From Kiloniella litopenaei (GTDB lineage Bacteria > Pseudomonadota > Alphaproteobacteria > Kiloniellales > Kiloniellaceae), in NCBI RefSeq assembly GCF_000982415.1, contig NZ_LANI01000017.1, positions 62,001 through 126,000 of the forward strand: a stretch of 64,000 bases of DNA. The letters run 5' to 3'. Each line of letters starts with the position of its first letter. Position 1 is the first letter of the stretch. The position numbers and the translations under genes were made by a program. Under the pieces are notes generated by a model. The model saw only the letters and a program-made list of their open reading frames with translations. It searched no databases and was not told the origin of the DNA. This document shows positions 1-9,174 of this stretch, piece after piece.

Positions 1-2
1 TG

Positions 3-518
3 GCCGGGATGCGGTTACCGATTGAAAGCCACGTTTTACAGGCTTTTGTATCTGAAGGTTTAAAACCGATCTTGCCCGGTGTTGTCACCTTTGGGGCTGG
101 GCATTTTTATGTTTCCCAATCAGACAAAGGCGGCTTGGTTTTTGGCGGTGATATCGATGGATATAACAGTTATGCGCAACGCGGGAATTTGCCGGTTGTT
201 GAAGATGTCTGCGAAGGGGGGATGGCCCTGATGCCTATGATCGGTCGTGCCCGTTTACTGCGTATGTGGGGTGGTGTCATGGATATGTCCATGGATGGAT
301 CACCCTTTATCGACAAAACACATATCGATGGCCTCTATTTTAATGGGGGTTGGTGTTACGGTGGCTTTAAGGCAACACCGGCAAGTGGCTGGTGTTATGC
401 GCATCTTTTGGCAAAAGATAAACCACATCCTGTAGCGACAGAATATCGTTTAGATCGCTTTAAACGAGGGGCGATGATTGATGAAAAGGGCGTCGGTGCC
501 CAACCGAACTTGCATTAG
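3..518 (+). CDS. soxB: Sarcosine oxidase subunit beta, C-terminal part (cut by window start)
   Basis: This is the last ~170 residues of the FAD-containing beta subunit of heterotetrameric sarcosine oxidase, which oxidises sarcosine to glycine, passing the methyl group to tetrahydrofolate and making peroxide. The open frame runs to the left edge of the window, so the first ATG (position 9) is internal. The segment RLPIESHVLQAFVSEGLKP and the C-terminal Gly/Trp-rich GLYFNGGWCYGGFKATPASG are typical of the family's FAD-domain end. The stop is 11 bases before soxD, and soxD, soxA and soxG follow in the standard order. The N-terminal dinucleotide-binding motif lies outside the window. Confidence 0.93.
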   Translation, partial: AGMRLPIESHVLQAFVSEGLKPILPGVVTFGAGHFYVSQSDKGGLVFGGDIDGYNSYAQRGNLPVVEDVCEGGMALMPMIGRARLLRMWGGVMDMSMDGSPFIDKTHIDGLYFNGGWCYGGFKATPASGWCYAHLLAKDKPHPVATEYRLDRFKRGAMIDEKGVGAQPNLH

Positions 519-529
519 GAGCACAGAAC

Positions 530-853
530 ATGATCATTCATCATCCTCTTCTGGGGCCTCGTGATGCTTCGGAATTTGTATACAAAGGTGATGCATCTCT
601 TATCAACCGCCCGGACTGGCAAGCTGATAATGCGCCTGAACTCTTTCATGATTATCTTTATCTGCGTGATAATCCCGCCGGGGAACACCAAGAGCTTTGG
701 TATCATGAACAGGGGGACCGTTCCTGGCTGGTTGTGACCCGAAATACTCTGACCCATGATATTACCAATGTAGAGTTGGCCCGTGATGTCGCGTTTGCCA
801 AACAGGCGAACAAATCCGGCCGAGTTGAAAAATCAGGCCGGGGTAAAAAATGA
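530..853 (+). CDS. soxD: Sarcosine oxidase subunit delta
   Basis: A small subunit (107 aa) of heterotetrameric sarcosine oxidase. The opening residues IIHHPLLGPRDASEF and the later ELWYHEQGDRSWLVVTRNT are characteristic of SoxD. In known enzymes this subunit carries a zinc site and contacts the alpha subunit. An AGGAG ribosome site lies just upstream. The stop overlaps the start of soxA in an ATGA arrangement, which implies translational coupling. The usual Cys zinc ligands are not obvious: the N-terminal C-x-x-C seen in many homologues is replaced here by HHPLLG. Confidence 0.92.
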   Translation: MIIHHPLLGPRDASEFVYKGDASLINRPDWQADNAPELFHDYLYLRDNPAGEHQELWYHEQGDRSWLVVTRNTLTHDITNVELARDVAFAKQANKSGRVEKSGRGKK

Positions 854-3816
854 GCCAGATAAACAGAATTGATGGCGGGTTGGTTGACCGTACACAAAAA
901 CTTAACTTTACCTTTGATGGGCAAACACTTGAAGGTTATGCGGGGGATACGCTTGCGTCGGCCCTTTTGGCCAATGGTCATAAAATGGTTGGCCGATCAT
1001 TTAAATACCACCGACCTCGTGGTATTTTCTCTGCGGGTTCGGAAGAACCAAATGCATTGGTACAGCTCCGTTCGGGGGCGTATCAGGAACCCAATACCCG
1101 TGCGACAATTACTGAATTGTTCCATGGATTAGAAGCGACAAGTCAGAACCATCGTGGATCGTTGAAGTATGACTTTATGGCGGTGAATGATCTCTTTTCA
1201 TCATTCTTGTCTGCCGGGTTTTATTATAAAACCTTTATGTGGCCGAAAGCTTTCTGGGAAAAATTTTATGAGCCTGTTATCCGGGCTGCTGCAGGTTTAG
1301 GTCGTTTGTCTGGGGAGGATGACCCGGATATTTATGACAAAGGCTTTTTACATTGTGACGTCCTTGTTGTTGGTGCGGGGCCATCTGGCTTGTCCGCAGC
1401 ATTGTCTGCTGGCCGGGCAGGGGCACGTGTTATTCTAATGGATGAAGATTTTCACATGGGTGGTCGTCTCAATGCGGAAATCTTGTCAGTAGATGGTCAA
1501 AGTGGCCATGAATGGACCAGGCAGGCAATTGCGGAATTGTCAGCGATGGATAATGTCCGCTTGATGACACGTACAACAGCCTATGGTGCATATGATCATG
1601 GTATTATTGGTGCCTTGGAGCGTGCCACGGACCATCTGATCTCTTCTAGTGACAAGCCCAATCTAAAGAAACCAAGGCAGATCCTGTGGCGGGTTTATAC
1701 GGAACGCACCATTTTGTGCGCTGGATCTACAGAGCGTCCAATTGCCTTTGGTAACAATGATCGGCCCGGGATTATGCTTGCCGGGGCTGTTCGGGCTTAT
1801 GTTAATCGTTGGGGGGCGCTTCCGGGCAAAAGAGTAGCTGTCTTTACCAACAATGACGACGGCTGGCGTACTGCAACGGACTTGGCAGAAAAGGGTGTTG
1901 AGATTACAGCCGTCATTGATAGCCGAGATGGGCAACCACCTGTTGATGTACCCAACGGTGCTGCTGTGGTTATGGGGGGGCGCATCGTTGATACCCAAGG
2001 GCGACATGGCATCCGTTCAATTACGCTATCGAACGGCCAGAAAATTCCAACTGATTGCCTTGCTGTGTCAGGGGGGTGGAGCCCGAATGTGCAACTAACC
2101 TGTCATCAGCGTGGTCGACCGACGTGGCGAGAAGATATTGCTGCTTTTGTTCCCGGTGGTGAGTTGCCGCAGGGAATGATGGTTGCCGGGGCCGCGGCAG
2201 GTAATTTGTCTCTCTCATCTGTCTTGCAGGACGGACATGATTTGGGCAATCAGGCCGTAAGTGATCTTGGCTTTAACCCAACAGCAGCAGTTGCAGCTAT
2301 ATCAGAAGAAGAGACCGTTGGCATATCAGCCTTTTGGTATGTGAAAGAGAGTAAGGCGAGATCATGGCTGGATCTGCAGAATGATGTAACCGTAAAGGAC
2401 GTCAAGCTATCACATCAGGAAGGTTTCCGATCTGTTGAACATCTCAAGCGCTATACGACACTTGGCATGGCAACGGATCAGGGGAAAACGGCCAATATTC
2501 CTGCTTTGGCAGTTATGGCTGAATGTACAGGAAAGTCGATCCCTGAAACCGGAACAACAATTTTCCGACCGCCCTACACACCTGTGGCAATCGGTGCGCT
2601 TGCGGGACGGGCCAGAGGTAAAGACTTCCGCCCTGCAAGACTGACCCCCAGTCATGCCTGGGCAGAAGAGCAGGGGGCTGTCTTTGTTGAAACTGGCATA
2701 TGGTATCGCGCGCAGTGGTTCCCTAAAGCAGGTGAAACCCATTGGCGGCAGTCGGTTGACCGTGAAGTCACGCAAACCAGAGCCTCTGTCGGGGTCTGTG
2801 ATGTTACCACGCTTGGAAAGATTGATATCCAGGGGAAAGATGCTGCTGAATTCCTGAACAAGGTTTATGCGAACGCTTTTGCCAAGTTACCTGTGGGCAA
2901 GGTTCGTTATGGCATCATGTTACGCGAAGACGGCATCATGATGGATGATGGAACATCAGCAAGGTTTTCTGATAATCACTTTGTTATGACAACCACAACA
3001 GCGAATGCTGTTGGCGTGTTCAGACATATGGAATTCTGTCGCCAGTGCCTGTGGCCGGAAATGGATGTGCATTTAATTTCAAGCACTGAACAGTATGCAC
3101 AGTTTGCCGTGGCAGGGCCTAATGCACGCAAGCTTTTGCAAAAGGTCGTCGATAGCTATCATGATATTTCCAACGAAGCTTTTCCTTTTATGGCCTGTGG
3201 CGAAATTACGGTCTGCGATGGTGTTCCTGCGCGCTTGTTCAGAATATCTTTCTCTGGCGAGTTGGCCTATGAAATCGCTGTTCCAACCCGATACGGAGAT
3301 TCTTTGGTACGCACGTTAATGGCGGCGGGTGAAGAGTTTGATGTAACCGCTTATGGCACAGAGGCTCTTGGCGTTATGCGTATTGAAAAAGGTCATGCAG
3401 CCGGGAATGAACTTAACGGTCAAACGACGGCACAAGATCTTGGTATGGGGCGCATGGTTTCCAAGAAAAAAGATTGCATTGGGAATACGCTTTCAGAACG
3501 TGAAAATTTAAATCGGGAAGATGGATTAAGCCTTGTTGGCTTGCGCCCTGTTAATCGAAGTGATGAGCTTAAAGCGGGGGCTCATTTCATCGCGAAAGGC
3601 AAAGCTGCCAATATGACAAATGATGAGGGATGGATGTCGTCAGTGGCCTTTTCTCCCAGCCTTGGGCATTCCATTGGCCTTGGCTTTATAAAACAGGGAA
3701 ATGACCGTATGGGGGAAATCGTACGTGCGGCGGATCCACTTCGGGGTAGTGAGGTCGAAGTCGAAATTGTTTCCGCACACTTTATTGATCCAGAGGGGGA
3801 ACGTCTCCGTGCCTGA
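850..3816 (+). CDS. soxA: Sarcosine oxidase subunit alpha
   Basis: The 988-aa large subunit. An N-terminal 2Fe-2S-ferredoxin-like domain without its cluster cysteines (about residues 10-100, containing YHRPRGIFSAGSEEPNA) is followed by an NAD(P)/FAD-binding domain with VVGAGPSGLSAALSAGRAGA near residue 172. The C-terminal third is a GcvT-like aminomethyltransferase domain (from about residue 590) that binds tetrahydrofolate and converts the methyl unit to 5,10-methylene-THF. Length and domain order are normal for SoxA. It starts in an ATGA overlap with soxD and ends 8 bases inside soxG, so the four genes form one operon. No frameshift or missing motif was noticed. Confidence 0.96.
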   Translation: MSQINRIDGGLVDRTQKLNFTFDGQTLEGYAGDTLASALLANGHKMVGRSFKYHRPRGIFSAGSEEPNALVQLRSGAYQEPNTRATITELFHGLEATSQNHRGSLKYDFMAVNDLFSSFLSAGFYYKTFMWPKAFWEKFYEPVIRAAAGLGRLSGEDDPDIYDKGFLHCDVLVVGAGPSGLSAALSAGRAGARVILMDEDFHMGGRLNAEILSVDGQSGHEWTRQAIAELSAMDNVRLMTRTTAYGAYDHGIIGALERATDHLISSSDKPNLKKPRQILWRVYTERTILCAGSTERPIAFGNNDRPGIMLAGAVRAYVNRWGALPGKRVAVFTNNDDGWRTATDLAEKGVEITAVIDSRDGQPPVDVPNGAAVVMGGRIVDTQGRHGIRSITLSNGQKIPTDCLAVSGGWSPNVQLTCHQRGRPTWREDIAAFVPGGELPQGMMVAGAAAGNLSLSSVLQDGHDLGNQAVSDLGFNPTAAVAAISEEETVGISAFWYVKESKARSWLDLQNDVTVKDVKLSHQEGFRSVEHLKRYTTLGMATDQGKTANIPALAVMAECTGKSIPETGTTIFRPPYTPVAIGALAGRARGKDFRPARLTPSHAWAEEQGAVFVETGIWYRAQWFPKAGETHWRQSVDREVTQTRASVGVCDVTTLGKIDIQGKDAAEFLNKVYANAFAKLPVGKVRYGIMLREDGIMMDDGTSARFSDNHFVMTTTTANAVGVFRHMEFCRQCLWPEMDVHLISSTEQYAQFAVAGPNARKLLQKVVDSYHDISNEAFPFMACGEITVCDGVPARLFRISFSGELAYEIAVPTRYGDSLVRTLMAAGEEFDVTAYGTEALGVMRIEKGHAAGNELNGQTTAQDLGMGRMVSKKKDCIGNTLSERENLNREDGLSLVGLRPVNRSDELKAGAHFIAKGKAANMTNDEGWMSSVAFSPSLGHSIGLGFIKQGNDRMGEIVRAADPLRGSEVEVEIVSAHFIDPEGERLRA

Positions 3817-4387
3817 TTACACACTTACTGCCAGTACGCCTTTGGATGGATATAGCCGGGATTTCGTAGGCGTTTCTATTCATGAAGTCAATGATAGGGC
3901 GATTGTATCAATTGCCGTTCCCAAACATGGAGAAAGGGAACTGGCCAAATTATTGACAAGCTCTTATCAAATCGAATTACCAAAACCCGGTATATTATCT
4001 GTTGCATCCCGGGATAATGTCGTTCTTTTCAATATGGCACAGGATCAATATTTTCTTGTATTTGACTATACAGGAAATACGGCAACTTCAGTTGTGCGTA
4101 ATCTTCTGGGGGATACAGCTTACTTAACGGATCAATCGGACAGTTATGTTTGGGTGCGCATATCAGGAACAAACAGTCGATGTTTGTTAGAGCGTATTTG
4201 CCCTCTGGATATCCACCCATCCGTTTTCCCCGTTGGTTCCGTAGCACGAACGGTTATGGAGCATCTGGGCACAACAATTATACATGACGCAGAAGATAGC
4301 TTCCTTTTGTTATCTGCCCGTTCTTCAGCACATTCGTTTTTGGAAGCAATCGAAACGTCGGCAGCCAATACTGAACCTGTTAACTAG
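3809..4387 (+). CDS. soxG: Sarcosine oxidase subunit gamma
   Basis: The gamma subunit (about 192 aa) completes the tetramer. I place the start at the GTG at 3809 because a strong AGAGGGGGA ribosome site ends 8 bases before it and the product then begins VPDYTLTASTPLDG. A longer frame from 3701 would run 116 bases into soxA and add residues unlike the family. The body shows weak GcvT-like folding features (PLDIHPSVFPVGSVART, then an HDAEDSFLLLSARSSA stretch). The 3' end overlaps the tail of the convergent monooxygenase gene by 8 bases, so no spacer is available for a separate terminator. Confidence 0.88.
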   Translation: MPDYTLTASTPLDGYSRDFVGVSIHEVNDRAIVSIAVPKHGERELAKLLTSSYQIELPKPGILSVASRDNVVLFNMAQDQYFLVFDYTGNTATSVVRNLLGDTAYLTDQSDSYVWVRISGTNSRCLLERICPLDIHPSVFPVGSVARTVMEHLGTTIIHDAEDSFLLLSARSSAHSFLEAIETSAANTEPVN

Positions 4388-4670
4388 ATATCAATTCCAG
4401 ACATCGGACTTCTTTGTGCGCAATCCAGTTTGATATAATTTGATCAAATGCGAGAAAATGATCTGATTGTAAGTGAGTATCAAAGGCCGAGGCATCCGTA
4501 TAACATTCATAAAGAAAGAATTTATGCGGCTCATCTGGTGCTTGGCAAACGTCAAAATGAGTGCAATCTTCTTCCTGTTTTAGTGACGTAGTTGCTTGAA
4601 GCAGCATTGCTTCTTTAAACGGTTTGACGAATTCTGGTTTAATCTCGAAATCTACGAGGACAACATACAT
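4380..4670 (-). CDS. ABM-fold (antibiotic biosynthesis monooxygenase-like) protein
   Basis: A 96-aa protein of the dimeric alpha/beta-barrel ABM family: YVVLVDFEIKPEFVKPF at the N-terminus, the conserved C.HFDV strand, and FFLYECYTDASAFDTHLQS in the middle. Related small proteins include putative quinol monooxygenases and LsrG-like isomerases acting on reactive carbonyl compounds. It is the last gene of the leftward acid-sugar operon, two bases after the otnC-like gene. It may therefore process a labile keto-intermediate or side product of that pathway; this is inferred from position. The substrate cannot be read from the sequence. Confidence 0.75.
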   Translation of the reverse strand: MYVVLVDFEIKPEFVKPFKEAMLLQATTSLKQEEDCTHFDVCQAPDEPHKFFLYECYTDASAFDTHLQSDHFLAFDQIISNWIAHKEVRCLELISS

Positions 4671-4672
4671 AG

Positions 4673-5347
4673 TTATTTACTCTCACTAGTGACAAAAGCT
4701 TTGGCACTGCCGTACCCTTTGTTGAATTTTTGCAGAGCTTTATCCATTTGATTTTTGTTCAAAATAGTTGGGCCACCAGCAACCAATGTGCGCCAATAGA
4801 CGTCACAAAGTGTTTCAACTTCCATTGCCATGGATAAAGCTTGTTTCAGACTGTTTCCCAAGGCGATTTGCCCATGGTTTGCCAGTAAACAGGCCTTGCG
4901 ATCTTTAAGTGCTTCGACCGCAACAACTGAAAGTTCTTTGGTCGCAAAGGTCTGGTAAGGTGCACAGCGGATGGTGTCGCCACCCATCAGGCCGATCATA
5001 TAATGGAACGGAGGAATATCCTTTTGCATACAGGCAATTGTCATAACCGCTTTGCCGTGCGTGTGTACAATGGCACCAACATCTGGCCTGTCATCGAAAA
5101 TATCCTCGTGAAAACGCCATTCACTAGATGGCTTTCTCAGCCCGTTTGGACTTTCGTAAGTTCCATCCATCCGCTTCAGTACAATATCTGCAGGCGTAAT
5201 ATCTTCGTATGCCATGCCAGATGGGGTGATTAAAAAACCGTCTTCTACTCTTACAGCTGCGTTACCTGATGTGCCCTGATTAATACCCATCCTGTTCATT
5301 TCCAAAACGGTGTGAATGAGGTCGCGGCGTAGTTCTATAAATTTCAT
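4673..5347 (-). CDS. otnC: Class II aldolase family, OtnC-like 3-oxo-tetronate 4-phosphate decarboxylase
   Basis: A 224-aa class II aldolase/adducin-family enzyme. The family's substrate loop NQGTSGNAAVR, the metal-binding IVHTHGKAVMTIA (His pair) and a later LLANHGQIALG (third His) are all present. Next to a DUF1537 kinase, the best-supported role is decarboxylation of 3-oxo-tetronate 4-phosphate to dihydroxyacetone phosphate. A fuculose-phosphate-aldolase-type reaction remains possible. ATG at 5347 is preferred over the TTG one codon earlier because an AAGG lies about 8 bases upstream. It is 10 bases downstream of otnK. Confidence 0.85.
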   Translation of the reverse strand: MKFIELRRDLIHTVLEMNRMGINQGTSGNAAVRVEDGFLITPSGMAYEDITPADIVLKRMDGTYESPNGLRKPSSEWRFHEDIFDDRPDVGAIVHTHGKAVMTIACMQKDIPPFHYMIGLMGGDTIRCAPYQTFATKELSVVAVEALKDRKACLLANHGQIALGNSLKQALSMAMEVETLCDVYWRTLVAGGPTILNKNQMDKALQKFNKGYGSAKAFVTSESK

Positions 5348-5357
5348 CAAAATAACC

Positions 5358-6650
5358 TTATTTCGTTATCTCGTATTGCGTTAGTTGATTCAGTGCTTTT
5401 ATGAAAAAATCGTCTGTTCCAAAATTGCCAGATTTCAAGGCCAAAGCTATTGGTTTTTCATTAATAATTGTGCTGGTCCATGGAACACCCGGATCAATTT
5501 GTGGACCGATAGACATCGTTTTGACCGCTAAAGCATTTATGACTGCACCCGACGTTTCGCCACCGGCAACGACAAAACGATTAGCCCCCAAAGCGTGAAG
5601 TTTTTGTGCTATCTCACCTATGACAGCTTCAACGCGTGATCCGACATCAATTTGGTTCTGGTTGTTTTGTATCTGTTCAACAACTGACGGATCAGCCGAT
5701 GAATATAATAATACAGGTGTGGCCGTATCTATATATTTAGTCGCCCAATTGATGGCTTCGTTAGCCACAGGTTCGCCCTTTAAAATTGCCACGGCATCAA
5801 GGCAGTAACTTGGGATATGGTTTTGAGCATAGCTTACTTGGCTTCGTGTTGCTTCCGAACAGCTTCCTGATAGAATAACGCTTGCCCCGACCGGTGCGAA
5901 AAAAGATTGCGCCTTTGTTCTGGAGCGAAGCAAACCCTGTTCTTCAAAATTTAACGGTAAGCCTTGTGCGACTGCTGATCCGCCTGTGACAAGCTTCATA
6001 TCTTTACAGGCTTTTCCTATGGATCGTAGATGGTTGTCATTCAGTGCGTCTGTAATGTGGATGATCGGTTGGCCCGTTTCTTTTTCGGCAACCGCTTGGG
6101 CAATAACTTCGTGCCCTTTCTCTATTTGCTCAAAATAGAGGTTAGAAACTTTGGAAGATGATTGAGCAGAAAGAATACGCTTGATGTTAGAATCTCTCAT
6201 TGGAGTGAGAGGGTGATTACGAAGAGATGATTCAGAGAGCAATCCGTGATTCACAAATAGATATCCGTGATAAACGGTCCGTCCGTTTTCCGGGAAAGCA
6301 GGGCAGGCAATCGTACTTGCACATTCAAGGTGTTTCATGAGTGCATCTGTTACCGGACCGATATTTCCTTGGTCTGTAGAGTCAAAGGTAGAGCAGTATT
6401 TGAAGAAAATTTGTTTCGCACCATGAGATTGTAACCATTTACAAGAGCTTATAGTCATTGAAATGGCTTCTTGGGCATTATTTGTTCTTGATTTCAACGC
6501 CACAACGACTGCTTCTGCATTTGGGGCAGGGGTATCGGCATTTGGTTCTCCGACAACTTGAACGGTTTTCATGCCTTCACGAACCAAAATCATAGCAAGA
6601 TCGGTAGCGCCGGTTAGATCGTCTGCGATACAGCCTAAAATAATACTCAT
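5358..6650 (-). CDS. otnK: Four-carbon acid sugar kinase, OtnK-like (DUF1537)
   Basis: A 430-aa kinase of the DUF1537 family. The N-terminal substrate domain carries the signature LGCIADDLTGATDLA. KYCSTFDSTDQGNIGPV and ACPAFPENGRTVYHGYLFV are further hallmarks. The C-terminal nucleotide-binding domain shows RFVVAGGETSGAVINAL. Known members phosphorylate 3-oxo-tetronate or related four-carbon acid sugars with ATP. The gene sits between the dehydrogenase and otnC, spaced for one transcript (13 bases and 10 bases). The partner enzymes usually seen with OtnK (LtnD, OtnI) are absent from the window. Confidence 0.92.
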   Translation of the reverse strand: MSIILGCIADDLTGATDLAMILVREGMKTVQVVGEPNADTPAPNAEAVVVALKSRTNNAQEAISMTISSCKWLQSHGAKQIFFKYCSTFDSTDQGNIGPVTDALMKHLECASTIACPAFPENGRTVYHGYLFVNHGLLSESSLRNHPLTPMRDSNIKRILSAQSSSKVSNLYFEQIEKGHEVIAQAVAEKETGQPIIHITDALNDNHLRSIGKACKDMKLVTGGSAVAQGLPLNFEEQGLLRSRTKAQSFFAPVGASVILSGSCSEATRSQVSYAQNHIPSYCLDAVAILKGEPVANEAINWATKYIDTATPVLLYSSADPSVVEQIQNNQNQIDVGSRVEAVIGEIAQKLHALGANRFVVAGGETSGAVINALAVKTMSIGPQIDPGVPWTSTIINEKPIALALKSGNFGTDDFFIKALNQLTQYEITK

Positions 6651-6663
6651 AATTTCTTCTCGG

Positions 6664-7767
6664 TTATTTCTGCTGAATGCGTTGAATGATTTCTTGGGTT
6701 ACAGCTTTTGTTCCCATGTCGCCGCCAAATTCCATTGGGCGAATAGAATTCTCTTTAAAGCCTTGATAAATTGAATGTTCAATTTCTCTTGCTGCGTCTT
6801 CCAAGGCCTGAACGCCGGATTTATCTGCCAGATAATCCAGCATCAAAGCACCACTTAAGATAGCTGCCAGCGGGTTGGCTTTATCTTGTCCCATAATATC
6901 CGGGGCGCTGCCGTGCGCGGGTTGGAAAAGTCCGTGATTATCACCAATCTCTCCACAAGATGCCATGCCCATACCGCCAACCAAGCCGCCGGCAAGGTCG
7001 GAAAGAATGTCGCCAAACATGTTTTCCATAACCAGAACGTCAAATTCCCAGGGGCGCCTGATAAAATCCAGAGCTTGTGCATCAACGTAATTATAAGTGG
7101 ATTTTATGTTTGGGAAGGAAGATTTTCTTTCATCGAAAATTTGTCGAAAGAATGCCATTGACCTGAATACATTAGCTTTATCTACACAAGTCACTTGCCC
7201 CATTCCGCCGCGTGATTTTCTTTTATCGGCTAATCTGAAGGCAAAGTTATGAAGTTTTTCTGTGGTTTTTCGTGTGATCCGAACTATGTCCTGTACTTCT
7301 TCGTCGGTCTGTACCGGACAGCGGTTATGTACCGCAGCTGAATAAAACAGACCTTCGGTTGATTCCCTCAGGATGATCATATCAATTTCACTCGCCCGAG
7401 GGTCGGCAAGACGTTGTGGGGAGTTTGGGTATGCCTTGATCGGTCGTACACCAGCATAAAGTTGAAAGCGATCTCTTAGACGCAAGTGGGGTGATATCTC
7501 TGTACCATCGACATAGCGGATAGAAGGAAGTCCAATGGCACCCAGAAATATAGCATCAGCTTTTCCCGCTGCCTCTTCCCCGCCAGACTGAATATCCAGG
7601 CCTGTTTCTTTATAATATCCCGCTCCAGCTGCGATGAAATTATAAACAAGGTTAAAGCCGTTGATTTTTTTCTGCGCTGCATTGATGACGGCCAGAGTTG
7701 CTTCAGTCACATCAACGCCAATTCCATCACCTTTTATCGTAGCAATTTGAAAAGATGGTGTACTCAT
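6664..7767 (-). CDS. Isocitrate/isopropylmalate dehydrogenase-family (tartrate/malate type) enzyme
   Basis: A 367-aa NAD(P)-dependent metal-requiring beta-decarboxylating dehydrogenase. The start [16 protein letters not shown], the substrate-binding arginine region [16 protein letters not shown], the Asp ligands in [19 protein letters not shown] and the cofactor loop [18 protein letters not shown] are all in place. Length and sequence style fit the tartrate/D-malate dehydrogenase branch. It is the first gene of the leftward operon, with AGGA 9 bases before the ATG. In characterised OtnK/OtnC pathways oxidation is done by a beta-hydroxyacid dehydrogenase, so this enzyme may replace that step, or act on a tartrate-like substrate (inference). 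Confidence 0.88.
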   Translation of the reverse strand: MSTPSFQIATIKGDGIGVDVTEATLAVINAAQKKINGFNLVYNFIAAGAGYYKETGLDIQSGGEEAAGKADAIFLGAIGLPSIRYVDGTEISPHLRLRDRFQLYAGVRPIKAYPNSPQRLADPRASEIDMIILRESTEGLFYSAAVHNRCPVQTDEEVQDIVRITRKTTEKLHNFAFRLADKRKSRGGMGQVTCVDKANVFRSMAFFRQIFDERKSSFPNIKSTYNYVDAQALDFIRRPWEFDVLVMENMFGDILSDLAGGLVGGMGMASCGEIGDNHGLFQPAHGSAPDIMGQDKANPLAAILSGALMLDYLADKSGVQALEDAAREIEHSIYQGFKENSIRPMEFGGDMGTKAVTQEIIQRIQQK

Positions 7768-7954
7768 TTTTTTTATCCTGTTGTTGCTTTTTTCTTCATG
7801 AAACTATTCAGAAGAATGCGTTACGTATTGTTGTTTTTTTGAGGGATGGAATTTATTTTTACTAAAATATTCAAGAAAATAAATTTCGCTTATTATTTTA
7901 ATAATCCATATAAAACAACTCTCTATCGTGGATTTTGTTTCTGTAATTGTTTCT

Positions 7955-7983
7955 ATTAAATAGATAATTTTTGTATGTGTCAA
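7955..7983 (-). promoter_or_regulatory. Sigma-70 promoter for the dehydrogenase-otnK-otnC operon
   Basis: Reading the minus strand, a perfect -35 TTGACA (7983-7978) is followed after exactly 17 bases by TTTAAT (7960-7955), five of six matches to the -10 consensus. The -35 lies inside the inverted repeat, so a bound repressor would block it. By symmetry of the repeat the plus strand also has TTGACA (8004-8009), with a weaker TATCGT 16 bases further, pointing toward the TRAP operon. Confidence 0.65.
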
Positions 7984-8014
7984 TGTATACATTAAAATAT
8001 ACATTGACACATAC
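7973..8014. promoter_or_regulatory. Perfect 17-bp inverted repeat, probable GntR operator
   Basis: The left arm GTATGTGTCAATGTATA (7973-7989) is exactly reverse-complementary to 7998-8014, with an 8-base spacer. Inside the left half is a second, self-complementary AATGTATACATT (7982-7993), the size and style of a GntR-family site. It is centred in the divergent promoter, and a FadR-type GntR gene lies at the end of the rightward operon. It therefore most likely binds that regulator and controls both operons. Confidence 0.72.
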
Positions 8015-8138
8015 TTTTAATGATTTATCGTAACCCAGGTCAGAGGTTGTTGTGGTTTTTGAAATTTTCAAATCAGCCAAACAACAATCCGAATTGAATT
8101 TAAAATGGCAAAACATGCTGTTAGCTGGGGAGGCTAAA

Positions 8139-9161
8139 ATGTTTAAAAAATTATCTAGAATGACAACCGGAACACTTACGGCAGTCGCGTTATTGGGAAC
8201 TGCAATGCTCACTTCTGGTGATGCCAATGCTGAAAAGGTGCTCCGTTTTAGTCATACGGATAATCCCGGTGGTTCCCGTCAGGCCGCTGCCGAAGTTTTT
8301 GCGGAAAAGGTTAGCGAATATACCCAAGGGCGCTATAAAGTTAGAATATACCCGGCTGGTCAATTGGCAAATGATCCAAAAGCGATTGAACAGTTACAGC
8401 TGGGTGGTGTTGATTTTACAGTTTCTGCTACAGGGAGTTATGCAACACATCAGCCCAGCCTGAATTTAACTGCGATGCCGTTCCTTGTTGATACCTATGA
8501 GCAGGGCTGGGAGTTTTATGATAACTCAGCTTGGATGAAGTCAGAGTTTGCAAAGCTACCTGAAAAAGGATTTCGCGTTCTCTCCACTTGGGAAGCTGGC
8601 TTTAGAAGTTTTACAACAAGTGATCCCCTTGCATCACCTAAAGATGCTGAGGGTAAAAAAATGCGCGTTTATCCTAACGACATGATTAGATGGACTATGG
8701 AAGCGATCGGTTTCCAAACTGTGGTGATGCCAATTACTGATGTTTATCTTTCTATCCAACAGGGCGTTGTAAATGGACAGGAAAACCCGGTTGATACAAT
8801 TAAATCCCTTCGTTTTTACGAAGTGGCCCCGAATATTACGCTGACCCGTCATGTTTACAGCCCTCTGCCTCTAACAGTTTCAGAGCAGACTTGGCAGAAT
8901 TTTTCTCCTGAAGATCAGGCCGCGGTCCAAAAGGCGGCAAATGAAGCGTCTGCTTTCAGCCGTAAACTGGTGCGTGATTCCGTAAATGGTCAAATTGAAG
9001 AGATGAAAAAAGCAGGTGCCACCGTAAGTGTTCCTGAAATTGGTCCATTCCGTGATTCAGTTCAATCAGTATATGAAAAAGCCAAAGGTATCTATGGTGA
9101 CGAAGTTGAAAAGGTCCTGGCTGATACTGCTGAAATTCGTAAAAAACTCCCGGCAAACTAA
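8139..9161 (+). CDS. TRAP transporter solute-binding protein (DctP family)
   Basis: The periplasmic substrate-binding subunit (340 aa) of a tripartite ATP-independent transporter. A signal peptide of about 31 residues ends ...SGDANA before EKVLRFSHT. The typical DctP features follow: AEVFAEKVSEYTQGRYKVRIYPAGQL, the carboxylate-binding Arg region (KKMRVYPNDMIRWTMEAIG) and the QQGVVNGQENPVD motif. The start is the ATG at 8139, with GGGGAGG 5 bases ahead. A longer frame from 8052 lacks a ribosome site and would bury the signal peptide. The neighbours suggest an organic acid or acid-sugar substrate. A terminator-like hairpin after the gene probably raises its expression relative to the membrane subunits. 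Confidence 0.94.
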   Translation: MFKKLSRMTTGTLTAVALLGTAMLTSGDANAEKVLRFSHTDNPGGSRQAAAEVFAEKVSEYTQGRYKVRIYPAGQLANDPKAIEQLQLGGVDFTVSATGSYATHQPSLNLTAMPFLVDTYEQGWEFYDNSAWMKSEFAKLPEKGFRVLSTWEAGFRSFTTSDPLASPKDAEGKKMRVYPNDMIRWTMEAIGFQTVVMPITDVYLSIQQGVVNGQENPVDTIKSLRFYEVAPNITLTRHVYSPLPLTVSEQTWQNFSPEDQAAVQKAANEASAFSRKLVRDSVNGQIEEMKKAGATVSVPEIGPFRDSVQSVYEKAKGIYGDEVEKVLADTAEIRKKLPAN

Positions 9162-9174
9162 GTTTTAAGTTATT

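Larger units (their letters stand above)
7768..8138. promoter_or_regulatory. Divergent promoter region of the acid-sugar locus
   Basis: A very A+T-rich 371-base intergenic stretch between the leftward dehydrogenase-otnK-otnC operon and the rightward TRAP operon. It contains a long inverted repeat (7973-8014) and candidate promoters for both directions, described separately. The end close to the TRAP gene holds its GGGGAGG ribosome site. The remaining bases (7768-7950) show only A/T-rich sequence and no convincing gene; short frames on the minus strand here have no ribosome site and low-complexity products. Confidence 0.8.

Noticed and set aside
569-590. TTTGTATACAAA-like palindrome in soxD as a GntR operator
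   Set aside because: It is within coding sequence, lacks the longer arms of the 7973-8014 repeat, and is easily explained by codon choice.
7804-8227. Minus-strand ORFs across the acid-sugar promoter region
   Set aside because: They run over the operator and the TRAP gene start, have no ribosome site and give low-complexity A/T-driven products.
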